DNA of 64,000 nucleotides from Quercus robur (taxonomy: Eukaryota; Streptophyta; Magnoliopsida; Fagales; Fagaceae), in NCBI RefSeq assembly GCF_932294415.1, contig NC_065542.1:451501-515500 (forward strand), written 5' to 3'. Every line of letters begins with the position of its first letter. Positions within the stretch are counted from its first letter, which is position 1. The position numbers were made by a program, and so were the translations under genes. The notes under the pieces are model-generated. The model did no database searches, was not told where the DNA came from, and was given only the letters and a program-made list of their open reading frames with translations. Of this stretch, positions 33,095 through 45,312 are shown in pieces.

Positions 33095-36020
33095 TCAGAC
33101 ATCCCTTACCTTCAGCTGGACATCTGAGAGTGAATGAAGTGGTTTCTTTGGGCTTAATGGAACAGAGCTGAACTTGTTAACCAAAAACTTGAAGCATGGT
33201 AAAAGGATGATGTAGAGTGTGGCCAATATAAAAGGTGCCGCAACAAGCCATCCCAACAACTGCAAAGATTGATAGACGAATACTTTTCAGATAACAGTGT
33301 CATTAGATCAGGACTGAAATGCTCATGCTTCAAAATTTTACTTTGTTTTAGTAAGTTCAAGCTTGAAAATATAATAGGTTGATGAATGTGTTGATCAACA
33401 CATAACTACATTATCATTACATGTTAATCTTCCTATGAGCTCCCAAACCATAACCATTTGGTCAAACTGCAATATCCCATACAGTTATTTTTTTTAGAAG
33501 TAGTATCCCATACAGTTATTCCTTTGTAATTTTGTCAAATTTCGTTGGTGGCTATGACTAGCTCTATGCACAGGCAACTAAGTTGGACAGGGAAACTAAG
33601 CTAAGCAACCAGAGTTAACGGCTTAAAGCATCACTGACAATAGGTGCCAAGTCCAGTCTGTGAAACTCTTGCTATGATTTTTCTTTTTCTTCTTTTTTGG
33701 TTTGTATAAGAATTGATTAAAAACAATTTAAAGCAAAGGAAAGATTAAAAAATGTGGTCGTGTTTTGATCATGAATAAAACAGACTACCTTTACTAACAG
33801 TAATGCCATCATGTTATGTAGCACCCTGCTCAGAGCAAAATGAAATAGCATGTGATTAGAGTGCTCAAAAGCCTGAAAGAGCACCCCACTAAAAGCATTA
33901 TTGTTTTCAAATTCCAAATTGTGCCTTATATTAGTTGTGACTCATTACTTGTACAACCGAAACAAGATTCAGGAATGACAGAGATGTTTAGAGTATGTTA
34001 AACTAGTGTCCAAGATGCATCAGTGACTCTAACATGGCTTCCTTGGTAGAGGAATCAGTGCTACATATTCAGAAATATTTTTACAGCAACTAAATTAAAA
34101 CTAAATTTACAACAAATCTAACTTAGTATATCAGCAGGATAATTTTACCCTGGCACTGGAGTAGCAAAAACCAGTCTTGCCAAGGAAATCAAATCAATGA
34201 ACACTAACATTGTTTCATTTAAGTTAAAATACTCATGAAGAATTATATATATTTATTTATATTTTTATATTTAAATCCTCAAGTTGAAACCCTTAACTCA
34301 GGAGACAACTTGGTCACTGATTTTACACAAGTGCGAGTTGAAGAATTGTAGAATTGTACACAAGTTAAAATACCCACTTCATGCAAGACCATCAAAAATT
34401 GCACTCAAGCATTTGTATGCGAACAATGACTGTTTCCATGATTCACAGCTTTGTCCAAGCAATTAAAAACATTAGATACTGTAGCCTGAGACACTCCCAG
34501 TTTGCCCCATTAGTAACACCAAATCATTTGAAATTATTTAGTTACACTTTGGATCACCCTAGTCCCTAGCACCTGCAGCTAGGCAATTGAAGTTAACTGC
34601 TCTATTATCAAGCGCAAAAGGATTACGAGCATACAGCATGCCAAGAACACAGGTTAAGAAATAGCCATTACTACAGGATTGAGTGATTCAAATACCAATT
34701 TGTTTGAATTCAGATATCACTAGGGGAGTGAATGAGGCGTAAAAGCATGTGCAAGTGTGAGTGTGTGTGTGAGAGAGAGAGAGTCTTAATATTAGAGGAT
34801 GTTAGTCTAGCTACCTACCGCATGGACAACACTTAAGAGGACTTCATGTGAAGCTTGGCCGGTCAAAACCTTCTTGAAAGCATCAGATGTAAATGGAAAT
34901 TGAGGTCCACCAGTGAGAATTTCACCAAAGCGCAAGAAGGGCAACATCAGACTAGAAAGCAAGACATATCAGCAATCAGAATACAAACTAAAAATTGATC
35001 TCTATTACCAATAATGACAACATATTTAAGCTGATGTTAAGAAAATGCACAAAGTACCTCAACTCTATTGGTGTAGCCATAAAGTTTGCCAGCATTACAG
35101 TTGGAGCATTGCAACGGGATCCAAGCAATGCAATAGCCAGTCCACATAGAAACACAGTGACCCCTGTTAATGAAACGTTAGTTCATGTTCATCTAAAGAA
35201 TGCTGACATTGCTCTATAGCTTCAAGCACGCATTATTGTTTTCTCCACAAAAATGTATAATTGGTGCACAATAAACTATGAATCATGACTCAAATATGAA
35301 TTCACTAATACTGACTAATCAGATAACTATGTTGTATTACCATAAGATAACTTTTAAGACAAATAAATAAATTTGATAGCTAAATGAAGAAGACATTACC
35401 ACAAATGGGAAATACCCCCAAGGTAATGCCAAGAGCTGCAGAAAATGCCAATTGCTTCGGCTCAGCACCCCTGAGAAAAAAAAAAAAAGAGGTAAAATTT
35501 ACTCAAAATGACTTCAAATTAATTTCTTAATGCTAAAAAGATCTAATAAATAAACTGATCCAATACATAACCTTGAAATAATCAAACAATAGTAGTCCTA
35601 AAACTAAGATCAATTCAAATCTTCTTTCTTTATGTCTGATTTATCATTGCCCAAACGTGGAAAATTAGAATGCACAAAAAAGAAATTAACTTTCGATTAT
35701 AATTTTTGTTTTTTGTTTTAAAAGATCTCTGATCTGTTTCAACCGAAAATTCAATGCTTGTTACCCCAGAAATTACTAAGATTAAGCATGGGAAATGTAC
35801 AATAAAAATAAAAGAGTTACAGTGATGAGCAATTAAGCACAAACCCATTAAAATCTCATCAATTTCCAATTCAATTACACTCAAAAAAACCCTCTACAAA
35901 AACAAATTAAAAAGAAAAAAAAAAACTGCTGTGAGAAAGAAAAGAGTACCTGCGAAGGATTTGGATGAGAGGATCGACGACGTTCTTGTGGAACCAAGGA
36001 CCCAATGCAAGCCTTGCCAT
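33095..36020 (-). CDS. DUF2062-like small membrane protein, five short exons
   Basis: Five exons joined by consensus GT-AG sites in consistent phase: 35950-36020, 35400-35470, 35058-35163, 34819-34951 and 33095-33259, giving 181 aa. The start MARLALGPWFHKNVVDPLIQ has a good plant context (ggcaATGGC). The core LAFSAALGITLGVFPICG, followed by LCGLAIALLGSRCNAPTVML and MATPIEL, matches the DUF2062 pattern as I recall it (small-residue helix, 'GVFP', Asn/Pro-containing second helix). A third hydrophobic segment (FILATLYIILLPCFKFLV) precedes a basic C-terminus. At least three membrane segments are likely. The molecular function of plant DUF2062 proteins is unknown to me. Intron 4 is about 1.56 kb. 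The exon model is strong because every phase closes; the family name is less sure. Confidence 0.82.
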
Positions 36021-36589
36021 TGCCACCTCCTTTTTCTGCTAATGGAATTTTCCGAACCCTTAAATATTTATGATTATGAATTTATTTTTATTTGAAGCTT
36101 TGTTTTGTTTTGTTTGGTTTGAAAGTTCGACAAAAGCAGTAATAAATTTTAGTATCTGTCTCAGAAATGAGAGAATCTTTTTTTATTTACAATTCCCAAA
36201 AAAAAATTTACTGTCTCATTTCGTGCTTCAAACTCAATTTCTTATTAATCTCAAGAGATAAGAACAAAAACAAAAGTTTGAAGTGAGATGTGTTTGTTTT
36301 GTGTTGTGTTGTGTTGTGTGGGAAGTGGGAACTGAAACTAAAAAGATCGGAAACAGGTAGCTGTAGTTGAGAAGCTGTTTTGGTTGGTTGGTTGGTACCA
36401 TACCAAGAAACGAGTCGGAGGTCGGTTCCACGGTTACAATTTTATTCTCTACTGGGCCCCACTGATGGATTCACTGTGATCTCATCTCATCTCTTCTAAT
36501 TGGAGCTCTTTAATTGCAATAGAATTTTCTTCTTAAAGTGTGATAGTTGAATTTCCGTATTTATTAACCATTCATCTACTTTAAAGGTA
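36021..36589. other. Upstream region of the DUF2062-like gene
   Basis: Contains a short tgttt/tgtgt repeat near 36288-36320 and ttgg repeats near 36380. No gene. Confidence 0.5.
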
Positions 36590-37363
36590 CTAGTCGCTAA
36601 CCCGTGCGATGCACGGGATAGTTAAACAAAATTTATACACATTCATTTTTATTGGTACATTCACTTGTATTAGATAGTTAAACAAAATAATTCTATCTAA
36701 TACACTTAAAAGGGTTAGTAATTTATAGTACTTACCCCCCATTATTAGTATACAGACACCAAGTGCGGTCGTCGTAACCCTTTGAAAGAACCTTCCCCAA
36801 TTGGACCCTATCAAAAAAAAAAAAAAAAACACCCAATTAACAAAATTAATCCAAAAGAGTCTAAAAAGCACACAAAATCAATTCAAAAAACAAAAATATG
36901 AGACAAAGTAATTACTTTCCGCTGCCAATGAAATCGTCTTTTGTATTGCTTTTCCAAACTACAACACTTATCTCTCTAAGGCCTTCAATTAACGAAAACA
37001 CAAACTTTTCTTGGAATACTGGAGTATTATGACCATCTATACACACATACATAAAAAACAAAATCAGCATAACTCACTATAACTCTATAGAAGCCTAAAA
37101 AATATAAAGAGAAATTAAAGGGGTTGAAATTGATATTTACATTTGGAGAGAGAGAGTTTGCAGAAACTATGGATTTATATTTCTTAACTTGAGAGAGGGG
37201 TAAGGTTGTTAGGGTTTTATTTCTTAACTTGAGAGAGGGGTAAAGTTGCTAAGGTTTTGAGGTGTTATAATATTTTTATTTTTATTTTTTATTTTTTAAA
37301 TATTATGCTGACGTGGAAAATTGTGGTGCCAACAAAGGCTTCGGTTTTATATATATATATAGA
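36590..37363 (-). mobile_element. Non-autonomous Helitron
   Basis: On the minus strand it starts TCTATATATATATATA at 37363 and ends CTAG at 36590. The hairpin cccgtgcatcgcacggg lies seven bases before that terminus. The flanking bases are A on the left and T on the right, the classic A|T Helitron insertion site. 774 bp, no Rep/helicase. The interior carries a tandem repeat of ttatttcttaacttgagaga (about 37168 and 37216). It sits about 570 bp upstream of the DUF2062-like start codon. Confidence 0.85.
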
Positions 37364-37383
37364 TTAGGTTTATATATATATAG

Positions 37384-37420
37384 TGAGCGTTTGGGCAGGG
37401 CGTTTCAGCCCTGCGTTTTC

Positions 37421-37453
<33 letters not shown>

Positions 37454-37625
37454 GGCTCTGCAGTGAACAGTAAAATTACTGTGCAGGGAAAAAAAACACT
37501 ATTTATATTCGGTTAACGTACTGTTCATGGATTCCACGACACTATTCACATATTTAAAAATTATTTTGTTACAGTGTTTTCAGTTTTCAGTTTCAGCAAC
37601 AATAAGCTCAATCCAAACGGACTCA
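37384..37625. mobile_element. hAT-like MITE, about 242 bp
   Basis: Ends tgagcgtttggg and (inverted) ccaaacggactca give imperfect terminal repeats. The interior is a T-run plus a gaacagtaaaattactgt-type palindromic section. It lies in TA-repeat DNA, so the target duplication cannot be read. No coding capacity. Confidence 0.65.
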
Positions 37626-39157
37626 TATATAAATATATATATATACATATATGTTTTTTTGGGAAGGATAAATTTCTAAAACGTTTACAATGAAAGCACT
37701 AAAAATATCAATTTAGCTCAAATATTCTTCGCAATAGTAAGAGGATTGAATCTTGAGAATTAAATCACCACAAAGATATTTAATTATCACTTGCAATTCA
37801 TACGGATTTGATCTATTTATGTTTTTTTCGCAACTATGAAGGTGGTATGATGCAATTGATGAGGATAAAAATAGTATCAATACTAATTTATGTGAAAATA
37901 ATATTATATTAATAACTATTTATCACATTATTTTGTAAGTGAAAAATGTTGTCAATAGTTGCTAGTTAAATATAAATAAATTCAATGAGTTATATACTTA
38001 TATAAATTTACATGAAAAATATCATTTTATTTCATAGTTGAGTTTACTATTGGATAAGGTATTTTTTGTATTTTTGTACATATATTTTCTCTCTCATAGC
38101 ATGTGAGTCTAACACAATTGTAACACTTGAATATACTATGCAAGCACAAGATATGGAATACAAAATACAATCTTTCCACTACATATACAGATTCTATTCT
38201 ATTATGGTAGTGATGACAATGGAATAAGGTAAGGTTAGGTTGATTAGGGGTGCTTACCTTTACTCCCATTCCATCCTCTTTTTTGGGTAGGTAAAATTTG
38301 TGTAGGGGTAGGAATAAAGCAGGTTAGGGTTGGGCCAGGTTAAGGGTAGTTTTCCATTCTTAATACAAGCAAAACTCGTTCATGCACCGCCACTTATTCA
38401 AAATGGGAAATCACCCACGTAAGATACAGGGGACAAGAGACGGGAGATTTTTTTGCCATCGCTTCGTAGAGGAGTTGATGGATAAACAAATACCTTGCGT
38501 ACTACATGTACAAATATGACATACATTACAACCCCAAAATTACGTGGCCAGATAGAAACTAGAGAGACGTGATGTGAAGCACGTCATTCTCTTTGTTACC
38601 TTTTTTTTTTTTTTTTTCCTTGTTCTTTGTGTGTGTGTTCCGTAAAGGGTTCTCGTCTAGTCTACCTTCCAATTAATTAATAGAAAGAGATGCCTTCTCC
38701 TCTTGCATCAATTTGATCTGCATAAAATATTGACTTCGTACGTGTCTAAACACCCTTTTAGCTTTAGGATAAGGAATTTATGAAATTCTTTTTTCCACAA
38801 GTATTTGAATTGGCAGCACATTATAATATTTTGCCCAGGGAGAGAATTTGTCACGCAAACACAAAACACACGACTTGAGAGAGCTGTGAACAAGACAACT
38901 CAAGTCGACTCACACCCTGGTGATAACAAATGATTCACAACAAGTCTATATGGAAAATGCCATACAAATGACTCTTTTTATCAGATTGAATCTTAACTTT
39001 TTTTTATCAAATACCAGCAAGCAGCCTGTTCATGAGAAATATTCTAAACCCAATACCAAACCAAGTAACTAATGAAGCCAAGCTATGTAGTATATTGACC
39101 GTATTCTGTCATTCACAAAAATGGAAGTCAAGCCTTTTAGTGCTTGAAAAATGATTG
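37626..39157. other. Intergenic, no gene seen
   Basis: AT-rich sequence beyond the 3' end of the GDPD gene. Nothing recognised apart from a T-run near 38601. Confidence 0.6.
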
Positions 39158-42100
39158 TCATTGTGACAACGAAAAACCATCCTCGAGGCATTGTGTTCTA
39201 ATATCTTGCATTAGACTTTGAAGTAGTGTAGGATTGCTTGTAACAATGGCATCCACGCGTTCAAACAACATCATTTGCATAGAATCCACATCATCAACAG
39301 TCCAGGCATATGCCTTTTTGTTTCTCCTGCTTAAACCCAAATGGAAAACATGAAATCATACTGCGCACATGCTGGCTACCCTGCAAATACTAATACATCA
39401 AAGGAATTTCATACCCATGTAGAGTTTTCATCAGCATTTCATCAATCAAAGGATGATAGACACCAACCACCCCAGCACCTTTCATCCTCATTAAGTTGGT
39501 TCTTAGCCCAGTAGAAGGATCCTTCATGACAATGTAGCCCACCTGCAATGACACCTAACACATTCAACATGCAAAGAGAACAAACTCAAAAGCCAAAACA
39601 CCAACTTCTGTACCAAACTCTCTGGCTTTATGTGTCTTACCAGTTAAGTAATTCATGGATAATCTAAACAACAAAAGTACAACTAATCTTTACAACAAAA
39701 AAAAATATATGATAAAAAAATTCCCATGTCAGTGTAAGGTCCGTAGATTTCACACAAAAATAATAACAAAGTCTCAAATCCTAAAACTGTTCCGGTCGGC
39801 TATTCATGAAAAGTGACTAAAATTTTGTATTGGCCAAATCATGGTAATTACTTATAAAAATGAATGTCTGGACAAGATCATTAATTTGGAGCAACACATC
39901 CCACAATAGTAAAAAGCTAAAAGACTATTAGAGAGTTGTGGTGGACCCTGAATGGGCTTAGAATAATTGAATCAGGTTTATTTTTACTGCAAAAAGGACT
40001 TGTATTTTCCAACTTATAAGCACTAAAGAATTCAGCAAACAGGACAAAGCAGTTAATCATAACATCAAATAACTATGTAGGATAAGATCCTGAAGATGTC
40101 AAAACATATCACTTCTTCTTACTGTAGTATTCGGTGAGAGTTTAATTACGTCCCTTGCTAAATTGTCACTTTTAGCCCATACAAGGCAATTCCTACAATG
40201 CGTCCTTTCAACCTGTAAAAGAAGGCACAAGATGGGCTTGGTGATTAGGTCTTACTAATTCCATACGAAAACCTGAAGGTTACATGACTTCAAAAATCAT
40301 TTTTAGCTTAAATGCTTGCAAACAACAAATCCAAAAGGTAACTTTATATTTGTTGGGTGAAACAATGAATTTCATATGTTAGATATTTATGCCATGCATT
40401 ATAAGCAAAAATGTAGAGTAGTAAGTTAGCAAAAACAAACTAAAGGAGCAGGCAAAGTGAAAGACAACAGAAAAACTTACCACAGAAAGAATATCCTTTG
40501 CAAGCCCTTTTTCATATGATGGAGGCCCAACCTTAGCGTCTAGAATCACTTGCCGAACTGAATTTGATATCAACTAAGAGCATCCATTAGAACCATGGTC
40601 AGAGAAAACTCAGCAACAAAGTTTCAATAAGATAAATGAAAATGCAGATAGATGTCAATGAATAGTGTCATAAGGCACATCAAAAGGTGCAGCGAGATTT
40701 ACGAAATATGTTTATCAGAATGACCGTAGAAAAAGAGGAAGATGGAAATTATTTTAGTGAATGGGGGTGAATTAGACAAAATCCAGGAAGATACCTTCAA
40801 AGCATCTTCAATGGTTGGAATGCTTTCTTGAAGAAACATCTGTGCAGATTGATTAGCACGGCCTAGTTCTTTTATCTACAACCATAAGCTAAATTACAAT
40901 CTCAGTCAACTTTTCTCATTTACATAAACTCAGACAAAATATATATGCAGAGATTTTGTGATAAAACTAAAAAGATATGTTTTTATTGAATTCTACAAAT
41001 TAAACCCAAACAGAAGTAAAATTATTCCCTTTTGCTTGATATTAATAGGATATGGCAACCTCACATGCTTCATATAAAACCAGATCATGTGGAAAGCAAA
41101 TACTAGATTACCATAACCAAGCCCAGAAGACACTTGATGAAGCCAAACTGAGACTGACAATAGAAGTTAGCTTGAGTCCAAAACTACATTCCCTCCAAAA
41201 CAGATCAGCTTAATTATGGTTCACTCTATTCCCCTTAAATGACCTAGGTGTATTATTATAGACATTACAGAGGAGCAATTTATTGAAGGCAAAAGGTCAT
41301 CATTGTTAAAACTTGTGCAAATCCTCTTCACTTGGTGTCAAGAATTCTGTTAATCACCTGAAGCACTACTAGTTTTACAATTGTGAACCCCCACATTTAA
41401 ATTGAGAGGAAAATATTGTATATTATACCTTCTACACTTAACTTCGCAAAACCATGACCAATTATATATTAGAAGAAAGGCTGATACTTGAGCTAAATAA
41501 GGGTCGTCAGTCCTCACAAAGGAAGGATCTTGTTTGTTAGCTTTTTCAAGTGTAACTTCTCCATTTGCATGCAGGCCACAACCACATTGATCCAGTGGGA
41601 CACGTTAGTGCTAGAAAACTACTGTTAAGATATCAAAACTAGCACAACTTGGCTAGCCTCACCCCAACAACAAATCAATCTGTTCCTTTCAGTTGGTCTG
41701 CCCAGTACAATTCAACAGGTGTCCAGTCCAAGGTAATGTAACCAGCCAAATGAAAATTGATCTACAATTCTATGTTTATAATTTTACAGTTACAGCTTCA
41801 GTTAGTGTGACCAACATTCATTAACTAGCAGATTGACAACAAAAACATTGATTCACAATGCAAATACTAGAGGAGCTGCTTAGCATTTTTGACAAGAAAG
41901 TTAATGCACCAAGTCTCACCTCTTTCATGCTCAAGTACCCTACTTTAGAAGTACTGTTTCCAGATATCCGCTGCAAATCCCTGCCTGTGTAATGTGAGAA
42001 TCAAATATCCAAGTAGCTAATTCAAAAGATAAAAGACTGGAAAATAAATACTAAAACATGAATGTGTTTCACACTTTTTGGACGGTATTAGATACGCTTA

Positions 42101-43191
42101 CCTTTCTTCATGACTATTCTTCAAATATATTGCATGTAATGCACTTGTTATAAATGTTAAGCATATTTAACCCACATAATTAAGTCAATGTGTAATAATT
42201 TTCAATGCTACATCCAAGACATTCTTCCAATTCCATTCTAAATTATTTTTGCACATTATGTCATATCACCACAACAACCAAGCATAACACGCCCTCCCAA
42301 GATATAAAAAGTAGTTCAACAGGGCAAGAATTTTTAATTGGGTAAAACTTAGGTACAATTCCATAAATGCTTGTTTGGATTGAAGGGAGAGCAAGCGGGA
42401 GTAGAGTAGAGTTGGCCGAGTATTAGGCTAATTTCTGGCCAACTCTACTCCACTTCCCCTCAATCCAAATACACAGTTGCATTGAGTACTGAATCATATA
42501 GTTGAATTTAATTGTTCTTTAACAAAGATAACACTGTTTTTGCTTGGGGAACCTAACTGAACCTAAGTTGTCTAAGCCTAATGGATGTTAGGAGTAAAGA
42601 TAGAATGGTAAATGAAAGAGCAAAAAACGTAGATGATCCGAAAAGTACCTATCATGGAGAGCGAACAAAACCCCATCAAAAGAACGAGAAACATCAATCT
42701 CAATGCAGTCTACTTTAGAATGAAGCGCAATACGATACGCATCCATCTGCAATGCAATATTTACATTACATAGAATGAATCAGCAAAACAAACACAACAT
42801 TACTAATACTAATACTAATAGAAACATAGGATGAGAGTTAGTACCGTGTTGGGAAAGGCGTTGGTAGAGTCACCTCCATGAGCACACACAAGAGGTGGAT
42901 CCTTCATCCAGCCACACTTTCTTCCTTGTATCTATAATAAACCAAACCAAAAACCCATTTCAATTAATTTCTCAAGTATTAAAAAAAGATATGGGTTTTG
43001 TATGTTAGTGTTAGTTGTTGTACCTGATGGAGGCGTTTGAGTCGGAAATGGAAAAAGATGGGAGGGACAACAGCGATGAAGACAAGGCTTATGATTATTG
43101 TACGGAATAATCGTCTTTGAGACGATAATCTTATTCGGAATCCTCCTCCTCCTCGTTGTTGTCTCCTTCCCGATCTCATGGAGATCGCCAT
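39158..43191 (-). CDS. GDPD4: Glycerophosphodiester phosphodiesterase, GDPD4-like
   Basis: Nine exons, all phases closing, 324 aa: 43024-43191, 42845-42931, 42649-42746, 41920-41980, 40795-40875, 40481-40573, 40123-40212, 39415-39542 and 39158-39326. The enzyme hydrolyses glycerophosphodiesters to glycerol-3-phosphate and an alcohol, aiding lipid turnover and phosphate recycling. Exon 1 encodes an Arg-rich start and one signal-anchor helix (TIIISLVFIAVVPPIFFHF). The TIM-barrel domain shows AHGGDSTNAFPNT with the catalytic His (Gly replaces Arg of the usual HRG, as I recall for GDPD4), then CIEIDVSRSFDGVLFALHDR with the metal-binding Glu and Asp and the second His. Later come QVILDAKVGPP, VWAKSDNLARDV, GVVGVYHPLID and KAYAWTVDDVDSM. 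Length fits Arabidopsis GDPD4 (about 328 aa). A Mutator-like element lies 55 bp upstream of the ATG. Confidence 0.92.
42368..42473. mobile_element. Foldback MITE in a GDPD intron
   Basis: A near-perfect palindrome of about 105 bp. tgtttggattgaaggggag-type sequence on the left is inverted as cccctcaatccaaataca on the right, with gagtagagttggcc/ggccaactctactc inside. Lies in intron 3 and should fold into a long hairpin. Confidence 0.75.
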
Positions 43192-43246
43192 TAGAGAGAG
43201 AGAGAGAGATTTGTTGGTGTTGGTGCGGAAACGTCAAAGGATGACA

Positions 43247-44243
43247 GGCGAAAATGGCCAAATGGCCTTAAAAACCAAACTATAGGCAAGACTTAGAAAC
43301 ATATTTCATTTATAGCATCTCGAGTCTTAAAGACTCGATTTTGGACTTCAAAATCAAGTCTTTAAGGCTCGGTTTGTATGCTTGATCACGTCTGATGTGG
43401 CAGAGTTGCCATCTGGCATTAACATGGAAATCGAGTCTCTTAGACTCGATTTCCACGTGTATTCCAACTGGAAATCGAGTCTTTTCAATCCCAAAATTTT
43501 TAAAAAAAATTCTAAGTCTCTACATGCCAAAATACCCAAACGCAGATCAGATCAGAGGGAGAGAAAGAGAAACACACAGCTCAGATCAGATCAGAGGGAG
43601 AGAAACAGAGAACCTCACTGCCAAACCTCACCAGCGCGGCCAGGGGCTCGCGCCGGCCTGGGGCTCGCGCGAGACTCAGGCCGTGCGCGACCCAGGCTCG
43701 CGCGAGCCCCAGGTCGCGCGCGGCCTGACTCGCGCGAGCCCCAGGCCGCGCGCGAGCCTCAGGCCGCGCGCGACCCAAGCTCGCGCGAGCCTCAGGCCGC
43801 ACGCGACCCAAGCTCGCGCGAGCCCCTGGCCGCCTGGGTCGCTGGTCAGTTTCTGGTCATGCCGCGCGCGCCTGGGTCTTCCTCTCTGTTTCTGGTCTTC
43901 CTCTCTGTTTCTGGTCTTCCTCTCTGTTTCTGGTTTTCTTTTCTTTTTTTTTTTTTTTTCTCTGGGTTTTTCCTCCTCTGTCCTCTGATGCTCTGGTGTT
44001 TGGTGTGAGTGGTATATATAGGGGTTAGAAATCGAGTCTAAGAGACTCGATTTCCATGTCAATGCCAGATGGCAACACTGCCACATCAGACGTGGTCAAG
44101 CATACAAACCGAGCCTTAAAGACTCGATTTTGAAGCCCAAAATCGAGCCTTTAAGACTCGAGATGCTATAAGTGAAATATGTTTCTAAGTCTCGCCTACT
44201 AACTAGATAGTTTGGTTTTTAAGGCCAGTTGGCCATTTTCGCC
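43247..44243. mobile_element. Mutator-like element (MULE), long TIRs, non-autonomous
   Basis: 997 bp with perfect outer ends ggcgaaaatggcc...ggccattttcgcc, extended imperfect inverted repeats of about 210 bp (43247-43454 and 44030-44243), and a 9-bp target duplication aggatgaca (43238-43246 and 44244-44252). The homologous site in P2 (50364-50372) has one aggatgaca and no element, a natural empty site. The interior is not transposase. It contains a strikingly GC-rich block (about 43630-43870) of degenerate gctcgcgcgagcc repeats, possibly captured host DNA. Repeated cgagtc...gactcg palindromes mark the TIRs. Confidence 0.93.
43630..43870. repeat. GC-rich gctcgcgcgagcc repeats inside the MULE
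   Basis: About 240 bp dominated by CpG-rich, self-complementary gcgcgag/ctcgcgc units of roughly 30 bp. All reading frames give Arg/Ala/Pro-rich low-complexity text, which I do not accept as a protein. Confidence 0.8.
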
Positions 44244-44592
44244 AGGATGACAAGTAGAAGAGGTGGAGCTTCTTTTCCACTTTCACTCGACAAAACGACT
44301 ACCCGTTTTTTAAAAGTCAAAACGGATGTCGTTAAATATTGGGATGGTCATGTTTTTTTCGATTGGTCTAATCCTCATCTTTGATGGTCTCATCTAATGG
44401 CATCAATAAATAATCTTTGGTGTTTTCTCCATCAAAGATTGTTCGTGTTCCTGTCTGCCTGCCCAGGTTGTAAAAAAATTATCTTTGTATCATCAACTTA
44501 GCATGCTCTAGAGCTTACCTAGTAAAACTTTTGTACTAGTTGGTTCAGTGCGATATTTGGATCAGGTTGTTGAATTTGAAATTTGTACTTTT

Positions 44593-44787
44593 TTTTTGAT
44601 GAACGAGAAGGGGGGCGGGGGCGACCATATGTGACTAACCCCCCAAGGTGTGACCTGCACCCTCCCGCTAGGAAATGTTGGATTGAGCTATAGCTACTGT
44701 GACCGGGGCGTCACAGACCTCACTCTAATACCCCAAGAGAGCTAGCAGGAGAGGCACAATGCAAGCTAGGAACCCTCCTCCCACACG
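44593..44787 (-). mobile_element. tRNA-derived SINE, copy 2, truncated
   Basis: Same insertion site as the SINE in P2 (left flank gaaatttgtacttt). The 5' part, with the pol III boxes, is missing at 44787, where a methyltransferase-like fragment begins. The SINE was therefore present before the P duplication. Confidence 0.85.
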
Positions 44788-44799
44788 TATTTGTTTCAC

Positions 44800-45312
44800 A
44801 CCCAGTTCTTGAATCCGATTTGGGGCTCATTTGAATCGGTGAATTGCAAGGAGAATGTGAATTTGACCATTCATGTGGTTAAAGAGCTAGTGGGTATGAA
44901 GTTATTGAAATATAATGCGAAAGCTCTCTGTATTGGAGAAGGGTCGGCCGCGACTGTGTTGACATTGCAAGATTTGGGGTTCTCCAATGCTGGTGGTGTT
45001 TATAGGCACCGCTTTTTCTCGCTTAAGCGTAAGCAGTTTGTTCACGAGCTCGATTTCGCGGACAATTCATTCGATTTCGTGTTGTCCAGGGATGTCGATA
45101 AGGTTTCTGTCCTTGCATTGTTCGTGCTTGAGATTGAGCGCGTTCTTAGCCTGGGTGGCACTGGTGCCATGCTTGTGGAAGGCGTTAGCGGTTCATTCCC
45201 TAACAGCTTGATTAGGTCTGCCACCCCGGTTTCATCGTTGCTGAAAAGCTCCAATGTTGTGCACGTTGGTTATGTGCAAAACTTTACTCTGTTTGTCTTC
45301 AAGAACAATATA
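44800..45312 (+). pseudogene. SAM-dependent methyltransferase fragment
   Basis: An open plus-strand frame reads ALCIGEGSAATVLTLQDLGF (motif I-like SAM-binding loop), then LDFADNSFDFVLSRDVDKVS and LEIERVLSLGGTGAMLVEG. These are the acidic loop and motif III region of methyltransferase type 11 proteins. The frame has no ATG at its left edge, where it abuts the truncated SINE. Its right edge runs into the start of sulfotransferase duplication S1 at about 45310. Only a partial Rossmann fold remains, so it is probably a gene relic, although it is still open for over 500 bp. The subfamily is not certain. Confidence 0.7.

Larger units (their letters stand above)
43215..44787. repeat. Duplicated promoter-derived segment P1
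   Basis: Sequence from gttggtgttggtgcggaaacg through the partial SINE matches 50341-50930 (P2), apart from the Mutator-like element at 43247-44243 that P2 lacks. P1 is the native 5' region of the GDPD gene, so P2 is a displaced copy of it. Confidence 0.85.

Noticed and set aside
37313-37516. ORF spanning the Helitron end and the adjacent MITE
   Set aside because: It crosses two element boundaries and a T-run; not a gene.
43382-44086. Arg/Ala/Pro-rich proteins on both strands of the MULE
   Set aside because: Several frames stay open together because of GC-rich repeats; there is no domain or codon bias.
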